Source: Acidimicrobiaceae bacterium
GTDB lineage: Bacteria; Actinomycetota; Acidimicrobiia; Acidimicrobiales; RAAP-2
Direction of reading: 5' to 3'
Assembly (NCBI GenBank): GCA_003153575.1
Contig: PLZW01000022.1
Location: forward strand, 104,326-168,325
DNA: 64,000 nt
Both the position numbers and the translations under genes were made by a program. Of this stretch, positions 58,586 to 64,000 are shown piece by piece. The notes below the pieces were generated by a model, which was not told the origin of the DNA, made no database searches, and saw nothing but the letters and a program-made list of their open reading frames with translations. How positions within the stretch are numbered: the first letter of the stretch is position 1; the number at the start of each line of letters is the position of its first letter.

Positions 58586-60238
58586 TCAGGGCACTTCGCG
58601 CTGGATCAGGAAGGCGGTGACCCCGTCGGCCAGCCCGACGGATGCCTGCTGGCGCCAGCCGGCATTCTCCATGACGGATGCGTCCCCCGAGTTCTGCATG
58701 TTGCCGCACTCGATCAGGACCTTCGGGACCGTGGAGAGGTCGAGGCCGCCGAGGTCGCCGCGGGGGACGATTCCATCGACGCCTGTGTAGTCGGAGACGG
58801 GCTCGCCGGTTGCGGCCAGGAAGTGGTCGCGGACATCGACACCGAGTTGGCCGGAGGGCGCCACGATGGCCGTGTCGTCGCTGATCGGGCTGACCACCGG
58901 CACCGGCACGTCGACGGCGAAGCCCCGCCCGCCGACCGGCCCGCCGTCGCCGTGGATGGAAATGGCGGCGTCCGACCCGACCGCATTGCCGATGGCGGCG
59001 CGGACGTTCACACAGGGTCCGACACCGGTGTCGTCGTGCCGGGTGAGGACGACCGTGGCCCCTCCGGCTTCGAGGAGCGCGGCCAGGCGGATTGCGACGT
59101 CGAAGTTGAAGGCGTGCTCGGGATAGCCGGCGGCGTCCTCGGTGCCGACCGTGTCGCACGGCTCGATGAGGCCGCCCCCATCGATTGGCTGGCCGATGAA
59201 TCCCGGATCGGACGCGTTTCCGCCGTCGTGGCCGGGGTCGATGGTGACCACCTCGCCCACCAACGGGGGCACGCTCACGGAGCCGAGAAAGGTGGCGCCC
59301 CCGAACGCATAGACCGAGCCGTTAGTCGAGACCACGCGGTAGCCCGCACCTCCCGGATCAAGTGCGACGGCGGCCCGCTGCAGTAGGCCGACCGCCGATC
59401 CGGCGAACGGCGCGCCGAAGCAGAACACCCCGCCGTCGGCCGCAACCAGTCGGTAGCCGCCGGCCGTGCCGCCGGGGGCCATCGCGACAACTGGAGAGGC
59501 CAAGGTCAAGTCACCGGTCGAGCCGAGAAAGGCCGCGTCGCCGTAGGCGAAGATGCCGCCATCGGAGGCGACCAGCCAGTACCCGCGTCCGTCCGGAGTT
59601 GCGGCCATGCCCACCACGGGGCGGTTGAGTGGTCGACCACCCATGGAGCCGAGGAAGGCCGCGTCGCCGAAGGCGAAGATGCCGCCATCGGAGGCCACCA
59701 GCCAGTACCCGCGTCCGTCCGGAGTTGCGGCCATGCCCACCACGGGGCGGTTGAGGGGTCGGCCACCCATGGAGCCGAGGAACGCCGCATCGCCGTAGGC
59801 GAAGATGCCGCCATCGGACGCCACCAGCCGGTAGCCCAGGCCGTCGACCGATGAGGCCATCCCGACCACCGGAGCGCGGAGGCTCAGAGCGCCGGCCGAC
59901 CCCTCGAACGGCGCTCCGAACGAGAAGATCCCACCGTCGGAGGCCGTCAACCAGTACCCGCCGGTGCCCGGGTCGGTCGCCGAGGCGACGATGAGGTGGG
60001 AACTGGTGATCGCATGCGGCTGGGGGCCCAGCGCGACCGGCGGCGGTACGGCCGAGGCCAGTGGGGAGGCCCCGGCAACGGCCAGTAGTGCCGAGACGAT
60101 CGACGACAGGGCGATCGTCAGCGCCAGTCCGACCACGACCCCGGCCGATCTTGTCGAACCGGCTGAACCGGCCGACGAGGTCGAACCGGCCGTTCGGTGG
60201 GATCCGGTCCGTCGATCGGCCACAAGGCTCCTGGTCAT
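58586..60238 (-). CDS. N-acetylmuramoyl-L-alanine amidase with N-terminal 42-residue repeats
   Basis: 550 aa. A signal segment (about 30-63) precedes about six repeats of roughly 42 residues (GYWLVASDGGIFAFGDAAFLGS), up to residue 325, probably a beta-propeller-like binding domain. The C-terminus is an Amidase_3 zinc domain: H337 in DPGHDG, Glu in YPEHAFNFD, His in SIHGD and catalytic Glu510 in ECGNM. It should cut the bond between MurNAc and the peptide outside the cell. AGGA lies 7 nt before the ATG. Confidence 0.9.
   Translation of the reverse strand: MTRSLVADRRTGSHRTAGSTSSAGSAGSTRSAGVVVGLALTIALSSIVSALLAVAGASPLASAVPPPVALGPQPHAITSSHLIVASATDPGTGGYWLTASDGGIFSFGAPFEGSAGALSLRAPVVGMASSVDGLGYRLVASDGGIFAYGDAAFLGSMGGRPLNRPVVGMAATPDGRGYWLVASDGGIFAFGDAAFLGSMGGRPLNRPVVGMAATPDGRGYWLVASDGGIFAYGDAAFLGSTGDLTLASPVVAMAPGGTAGGYRLVAADGGVFCFGAPFAGSAVGLLQRAAVALDPGGAGYRVVSTNGSVYAFGGATFLGSVSVPPLVGEVVTIDPGHDGGNASDPGFIGQPIDGGGLIEPCDTVGTEDAAGYPEHAFNFDVAIRLAALLEAGGATVVLTRHDDTGVGPCVNVRAAIGNAVGSDAAISIHGDGGPVGGRGFAVDVPVPVVSPISDDTAIVAPSGQLGVDVRDHFLAATGEPVSDYTGVDGIVPRGDLGGLDLSTVPKVLIECGNMQNSGDASVMENAGWRQQASVGLADGVTAFLIQREVP
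59530..59830. repeat. 126-bp tandem repeats within the amidase gene
   Basis: Three units with a 126-bp (42-codon) period begin near 59530, 59656 and 59782; the first two are almost identical over their full length and the third starts identically, then diverges. Older, more diverged units flank them, so the array has recently been expanded or homogenised. Confidence 0.88.
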
Positions 60239-60266
60239 CTCCAGATCCTGCCATGGGGGCCTGGCC

Positions 60267-60272
60267 TAGGAT
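60267..60272 (+). promoter_or_regulatory. -10-like box TAGGAT before the phosphomannomutase gene
   Basis: TAGGAT ends 9 nt before the ATG at 60282. Confidence 0.42.
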
Positions 60273-60281
60273 GGGCCGGCC

Positions 60282-61673
60282 ATGGCCTCCCTCTCCAACG
60301 TCTTCAAGGCATATGACGTCCGCGGCCTCGTCCCCGATGAGCTCAATGCAGTCCAGTTCCAGGCGATCGGAGTCGCCGTGGCCCGGTTTACCGGCGCCCC
60401 GACGATCCTGGTGGCGCGGGACATGCGCGAGTCGGGTGTGGCGCTGGCCGCGGCGTTCGCGCTGGGGGCGCGGTCGGAGGGTGCCGACGTGATCGACCTC
60501 GGGCTCGCCTCGACCGACCTGCTCTACTTCGCGGCCGGCAGCCTCGACGCCCCCGGCGCCATGTTCACCGCCTCGCACAACCCGGCGCGCTACAACGGGC
60601 TGAAGCTCTGCCAGGCCGGGGCCCGCCCGATCGGCCGCGACACCGGGCTGGCCGAGATCCAGGCCATCGCCGAAGCACTCCTCGAGGCCTGGTCCGCCGA
60701 CGGCCCACCCGAGCCCGACCCAGCCGCCCTCGGAGCCCTTGACCACCGTTCGGTGCTCGACGCCTATGCCGACCACGTGCGCTCCTTCGTTGATACGAGG
60801 GTGCTCCGCCCGCTCACCGTGGTGGCCGACACGGCCAACGGCATGGGCGGTCTGGTCGCCCCCAAGGTGTTCGAGGGCCTCCCGTTCAAGGTCGAGATCC
60901 TCTTCCCCGAGCTCGACGGCAACTTCCCGAACCACCCCGCAGACCCCATCCAGCCCGAGAACTTGGTCGACCTTCAGAAGCGGGTCCTGGCGTCCGGGGC
61001 CGACGTGGGTCTCGCCTTCGACGGCGACGCCGACCGAGTCTTTCTGGTCGACGAGCACGCCGAACCGGTGTCGGGATCGCTCACCACCGCGTTGGTGGCA
61101 ACGTCGATGCTCGACAAGCACCCGGGTTCGACCGTCCTCTACAACTGCATCTGCTCGCGGGTCGTGCCTGAGGTCATCGCCGAAAAGGGCGGGGTCGGCG
61201 TGCGGACCAAGGTCGGTCACAGCTTCATCAAGCAGGTCATGGCCGACACAGGCGCCGTCTTCGGTGGCGAGCACTCGGGGCACTACTACTTCCGGGACAA
61301 CTACCGGGCCGACTCGGGGATCATCGCCGCCATGTTGGTGCTCGAGCTGCTCAGCGTGACCGGCAAACCGCTGTCGGAGTTGCTCGCCCCCTTCAAGCGC
61401 TACGCGGCGTCGGGTGAGATCAACACCGTCGTGGACGACCCGGCGGGCGTCGTCGAGCTCATGGCCGCCGAGGTGGAGGCCGCCGGGGGCGCACTGGGCA
61501 CGGCCGACCGTCTCGACGGGCTCACCGTCGACCGAGGCGACTGGTGGTACAACCTGCGCCCGTCGAACACGGAGCCGCTGCTCCGGCTCAATGTCGAGGC
61601 CCCGGACGAGGCCTCGTGCGCGTCGCGGGTTGCCGAGGTGCAGGAGACCATCGCCCGCCTGCTCGACGCATGA
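60282..61673 (+). CDS. Phosphomannomutase/phosphoglucomutase
   Basis: 463 aa alpha-D-phosphohexomutase with all four site motifs: TASHNP with the phosphoserine (about 105-110), metal-binding DGDADR (247-252), sugar-binding GEHSGH and phosphate-binding RPSNTEPLLR. It interconverts mannose-6- and mannose-1-phosphate (possibly glucose too), providing substrate for the nucleotidyltransferase at 32846. It heads an operon with the Trm112-like and isomerase genes, as in mycobacteria and streptomycetes. Confidence 0.94.
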   Translation: MASLSNVFKAYDVRGLVPDELNAVQFQAIGVAVARFTGAPTILVARDMRESGVALAAAFALGARSEGADVIDLGLASTDLLYFAAGSLDAPGAMFTASHNPARYNGLKLCQAGARPIGRDTGLAEIQAIAEALLEAWSADGPPEPDPAALGALDHRSVLDAYADHVRSFVDTRVLRPLTVVADTANGMGGLVAPKVFEGLPFKVEILFPELDGNFPNHPADPIQPENLVDLQKRVLASGADVGLAFDGDADRVFLVDEHAEPVSGSLTTALVATSMLDKHPGSTVLYNCICSRVVPEVIAEKGGVGVRTKVGHSFIKQVMADTGAVFGGEHSGHYYFRDNYRADSGIIAAMLVLELLSVTGKPLSELLAPFKRYAASGEINTVVDDPAGVVELMAAEVEAAGGALGTADRLDGLTVDRGDWWYNLRPSNTEPLLRLNVEAPDEASCASRVAEVQETIARLLDA

Positions 61674-61731
61674 GACCGACGAATCGACATCACCTGCTCG
61701 GAGACGAGTGCAATCCAGAGAGGAACCACCC

Positions 61732-61977
61732 ATGACCCTCGACCCCCTGCTGATCGAGGTGCTGGCCTGTCCCGAGGACAAGGGCCCGCTCCTCTACTTC
61801 GCCGACGAGCAGATCCTGTTCAATGAGCGACTGCATCGCACGTACCCGGTCCGGGACGGCATCCCGGTGATGCTCATCGACGAGGCGACAACGGTGGACA
61901 GCGCCGAGGGCGCCCGTCTGCACGGCAAGGCAGCGGCCGGCGGGGCCGTCACGACAAGCGCGGCCTCCGGGGCGTGA
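61732..61977 (+). CDS. Trm112/UPF0434-like small protein
   Basis: 81 aa. LACPEDKGPLLYF and TYPVRDGIPVMLIDEA are the Trm112-like signature. Only one cysteine is present, so it does not bind zinc as eukaryotic Trm112 does. The function in bacteria is unclear; it is regularly placed between the phosphomannomutase and the SIS isomerase. GAGAGGA precedes the ATG. It overlaps the isomerase gene by 4 bp. Confidence 0.86.
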   Translation: MTLDPLLIEVLACPEDKGPLLYFADEQILFNERLHRTYPVRDGIPVMLIDEATTVDSAEGARLHGKAAAGGAVTTSAASGA

Positions 61978-63023
61978 CCGTCTCGCCGCCGGTGGTGGAC
62001 TCCAGGAGCATGTGGGAGGCCACCTTCGGGCTCCCGGAGCAGGTGGCGTCGGCGGCGGAGGCCGCCCGGGAAGTCGACGGGCTGCCGGCCCATGACGACG
62101 TGGAGAACGTCGTCGTCCTCGGGATGGGATCCAGCGGGATCGCCGGGGACGTGCTGACCGCGGTCGCCGCCCCGTTCATGCCGGTTCCGGTCACGGTGGT
62201 CAAGGGGTACGTGCCGCCCGATCACGTTGGGACCGGTTCGTTTGTGCTGGCCGTGTCGTTCTCCGGCGACAGTGAGGAGACGATCGAGGCGGCCACGGCG
62301 GCGTACGAGGCCGGGGCGGCACTTGTCGTGGTTTCCGGCGGGGGTGAACTGGTTCGACTGTCGGGCGAGTGGGACGTACCGCTGGTGCCGGTGCCGGTCT
62401 CGATCCCGGAGGCCCGCACCGCCCTCGGGGCGATGGCGATCCCGCCGCTCGTGCTGCTCGAGTCGATCGGCCTCTTTCCCGGGGCCCAGCAGTGGATCGA
62501 CCTGGCTGTGGACCAACTCGGTCGTCGACGCGACGCCCTCGACCGGTCCGGGAACGTCGCCGAGGAGACCGCCCGGCGCATCGGGCGGACCATCCCGCTG
62601 ATCCATAGCTCGCAGGACCTCGGCGCCGCCGCCGCACTCCGGTGGAAGTGCCAGATCAACGAATGTGCCAAGTCGCCGGCCTTCTGGAACGTGCACCCGG
62701 AGCTCGGCCACAACGAGGTGGCGGGCTGGGGGCAGCACGGGGACGCCACCCGGCAGCTCATCACCCTGGTGAACCTGCGCCACGACGCCGAGCACCCCCA
62801 GGTGAGCCGACGGTTCGACCTGGTCGCCGAAGCGCTCCGCGAAGTCATGGCCGACGTGGTCGATGTGCGGGCCTCCGGCGAGGGCGACCTCGCCCAACTG
62901 CTCGACCTGGCCCTGGTGGGTGACGTCGTGGCCCTGCTGATGGCCGCTCATGAGGGCATCGACCCCGGACCGGTGCCGGTGGTCGACGAGATCAAGCGCG
63001 CCCTGGCGGCCGGCGACGCCTGA
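61974..63023 (+). CDS. SIS-domain phosphoglucose/phosphomannose isomerase-like
   Basis: 349 aa with two SIS halves: VVLGMGSSGIAGDVL near residue 47 and SFSGDSEETIEA near 96 bind sugar phosphate, and the C-terminal NECAKSPAFWNVHPELGHNEVAGW holds the catalytic Glu/His of the bifunctional archaeal-type enzyme. It links fructose-6-phosphate with mannose-6-phosphate (and glucose-6-phosphate) ahead of the phosphomannomutase. The GTG overlaps the previous stop. A hairpin follows the gene. Confidence 0.88.
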   Translation: MTVSPPVVDSRSMWEATFGLPEQVASAAEAAREVDGLPAHDDVENVVVLGMGSSGIAGDVLTAVAAPFMPVPVTVVKGYVPPDHVGTGSFVLAVSFSGDSEETIEAATAAYEAGAALVVVSGGGELVRLSGEWDVPLVPVPVSIPEARTALGAMAIPPLVLLESIGLFPGAQQWIDLAVDQLGRRRDALDRSGNVAEETARRIGRTIPLIHSSQDLGAAAALRWKCQINECAKSPAFWNVHPELGHNEVAGWGQHGDATRQLITLVNLRHDAEHPQVSRRFDLVAEALREVMADVVDVRASGEGDLAQLLDLALVGDVVALLMAAHEGIDPGPVPVVDEIKRALAAGDA

Positions 63024-63042
63024 GCCGCCCGACCGACGGCCA

Positions 63043-63067
63043 CCGGCCCGACGTAGTTCGGGGCCGG
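63043..63067 (+). terminator. Hairpin after the sugar-phosphate operon
   Basis: CCGGCCCGA (63043-63051) pairs with TCGGGGCCGG (63058-63067) with a single bulged G, around CGTAGT. It lies 20 nt after the isomerase stop; no T-run. Confidence 0.5.
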
Positions 63068-63138
63068 ACCGGCGATGCCTGGCCGTGGTCACCCATGTTT
63101 CGGTTGGATGACGTCCGGGTGAACTCGGTCCCGATTAG

Positions 63139-63167
63139 TTAACTTATGCACCCCGCGGGCGTATGCT
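63139..63167 (+). promoter_or_regulatory. Promoter of the leader RNA/HPF unit
   Basis: TTAACT (63139-63144) and TATGCT (63162-63167) each match the sigma-70-type consensus at four of six bases, with a spacer of exactly 17 nt. Transcription would start near 63173, about 375 nt before the hpf GTG. Confidence 0.5.
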
Positions 63168-63172
63168 CGCGG

Positions 63173-63546
63173 TCGTGAGCAGCGTGCGGGTCTGTGGTTG
63201 CAAGTCGATGCCAGTCGCAGGCAAAACGACCCACGTAAGGCAACTCATGGTTGCTGAGCATGGTGCGGCTTAGGAGTAAGCCCTGCCCGTGGCGTCCCCG
63301 GCTGTCGGGGGCGGGCGGAGAGGAGATGACGCGTGCCATCAGTGGTTCCGCTGGGTGTCCGACCGGAGACGGTAGGCGCCGCCGGTACCCGGCCGCAACG
63401 CTCCCTGCAGGCGAGTGTGGGGTCAAAGACCAGGTCAGCCGCACGCCGCTCACGAACTCACCCGAACCATCCCTTCACCGACCGACCAGGAGGACCGGCC
63501 ACCCAGTGCAGTAGCTGTCGATCACCGATGCCGAGGAGGCGAAACT
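63173..63546 (+). ncRNA. Candidate structured leader RNA upstream of HPF/RaiA
   Basis: The 523-bp gap 63024-63546 has no convincing gene. From the predicted start, successive elements can fold: CGTGCGGGTC (63183-63192) with GACCCACG (63228-63235) enclosing TTGC/GCAA; GCAAC/GTTGC (63239-63253); GGCTTA-GGAG-TAAGCC (63267-63282); GCCCG/CGGGC with inner CCCCG/CGGGG (63284-63316); ACCG-GAGA-CGGT (63362-63373, a GNRA loop); GCCGG-TAC-CCGGC (63381-63393). A conserved class called the raiA RNA motif is known upstream of raiA genes in Actinomycetota and Bacillota; membership here is my hypothesis from position, not a match I could test. Confidence 0.42.
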
Positions 63547-63909
63547 GTGGACGTAGTCATCACGCATGGCAGGAAGATCGTGTCCGACGAGGTTCGAGCC
63601 CTGACCCAGGAGAAGGTGCGCCACATTGGCGAGCACTGTCCCGGTCTCGATCGTGCCGAAGTCCACTTCTCGGAAGAGCGCAACCCGAGGATCTCCGACC
63701 GTGAGTGCTGCGAGGTGGTGATGTCCGGCCACGGCCAGACGATCCGGGCGAAGGCCGCGGGACAGGTCCCGCTGATTGCCGTCGACCTCGTAGTCGAAAA
63801 GCTGGAGCATCAGATCGAGCGGACCAAGGGTCGGATCGTCGGCCGCTCGCAGCCCCGCCACCGGATGACCGCCACCGAGACGCTGTACCGGAAGGTGCGG
63901 ACCGCCTGA
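63547..63909 (+). CDS. hpf: Ribosome hibernation promoting factor (HPF/RaiA family, short form)
   Basis: 120 aa of the ribosome-associated inhibitor fold (β-α-β-β-β-α): DVVITHGRKIVSDEVRALTQEKVRHI at the N-terminus, then AEVHFSEERNPR, CCEVVMSGHGQTIRAKAAG and a basic helix VVEKLEHQIERTKGR. It binds the 30S decoding region in stationary phase. It lacks the C-terminal dimerisation domain of long HPF, which is usual in Actinobacteria, so it resembles the short YfiA/HPF form. The GTG start has GAGGCG upstream. A strong hairpin follows. Confidence 0.88.
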   Translation: MDVVITHGRKIVSDEVRALTQEKVRHIGEHCPGLDRAEVHFSEERNPRISDRECCEVVMSGHGQTIRAKAAGQVPLIAVDLVVEKLEHQIERTKGRIVGRSQPRHRMTATETLYRKVRTA

Positions 63910-63923
63910 CCACAGCGCCCGCC

Positions 63924-63955
63924 GGCCCGGGCTCCCGGAATGGGGGACCCGGGCC
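63924..63955 (+). terminator. Hairpin after hpf
   Basis: GGCCCGGG (63924-63931) pairs with CCCGGGCC (63948-63955), and inside it TCCC (63933-63936) with GGGA (63944-63947). It starts 15 nt after the stop; no T-run. The remaining bases to 64000 show no feature. Confidence 0.5.
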
Positions 63956-64000
63956 CGGCTGGGGCCCAGTCCTCCGCCCGTTGCCTCATGTCAAACCCTC

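Noticed and set aside
59530..59830. CRISPR-like array
   Set aside because: The repeats are 126 bp, contiguous without spacers, and keep the reading frame of the amidase.
59511..61781. Open frame of 756 codons on the minus strand across the phosphomannomutase and amidase genes
   Set aside because: It runs antisense to the phosphomannomutase, whose four active-site motifs are intact, and then out of frame through the amidase.

Overview
The window is a high-GC, densely packed bacterial chromosome segment. Starts are often GTG, many neighbouring genes overlap by 4 bp (GTGA/ATGA), and the gene content is actinobacterial: F420 biosynthesis (cofD/cofE), DUF222-HNH protein, biotin-dependent acyl-CoA carboxylase alpha subunit with BirA, DUF5719, and the rmlD-wbbL-manB order known from mycobacteria. 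The 42-residue GYWLVASDGGIF-type repeats fused to an amidase are common in Acidimicrobiia, so a member of that class is my best guess. The taxonomy is inference. I saw no tRNA, rRNA, CRISPR array, insertion sequence or phage gene; this looks like core chromosome rather than an island.

Layout. 1-18.9 kb is metabolic: a fused lipoate synthase (LipB-LipA), M24 peptidase, atypical SDR, methionine synthase MetH, PduO-type cobalamin adenosyltransferase, leucyl aminopeptidase, GpsA, a hydrolase-cyclase gene broken by two frameshifts, membrane proteins, a nitroreductase, a Tat/lipoprotein phosphoesterase, a rhodanese-MoeB fusion and a HAD hydrolase. 19-25.4 kb holds acyl-CoA metabolism: a B12-dependent mutase large subunit, the biotin carboxylase/BCCP subunit, an M20 hydrolase, a GNAT acetyltransferase and BirA. 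25.5-34.9 kb is a surface-polysaccharide cluster (rmlB, rmlD, UDP-glucose dehydrogenase, UDP-xylose synthase-like, two GT2 enzymes, sugar nucleotidyltransferase, epimerase). 34.9-39.5 kb has the HNH protein, an ArsR/SRPBCC operon, a DEAD-box helicase and an FKBP. 39.5-46 kb has cofE-cofD and three overlapping GT4 glycosyltransferases followed by a GDP-sugar reductase-like gene. 46-60 kb has a coiled-coil protein, a giant GT2-membrane fusion with DUF5719, FtsH, a CPBP protease, a GT-C-like membrane protein, a LON-domain protein and an amidase. 60-64 kb has phosphomannomutase, a Trm112-like protein, a sugar-phosphate isomerase and the ribosome hibernation factor (HPF/RaiA).

Together: PMM, the SIS isomerase and the nucleotidyltransferase can make GDP-mannose-type donors; RmlB/RmlD make dTDP-rhamnose (rmlA and rmlC are not in the window); Ugd/Uxs make UDP-glucuronate/UDP-xylose; six or more glycosyltransferases use them. 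The cobalamin adenosyltransferase can serve the mutase, and BirA the carboxylase.

The most interesting non-genic signals are (i) a 523-bp gap before the HPF/RaiA gene with a 17-bp-spaced promoter and a chain of strong hairpins, a candidate structured RNA; (ii) a recurrent TAnnnT hexamer 6-10 nt before at least fifteen starts, implying widespread leaderless transcripts; (iii) a 70-bp tandem duplication that copies a bidirectional hairpin and the 3' ends of two convergent genes; and (iv) the LipB-LipA fusion.
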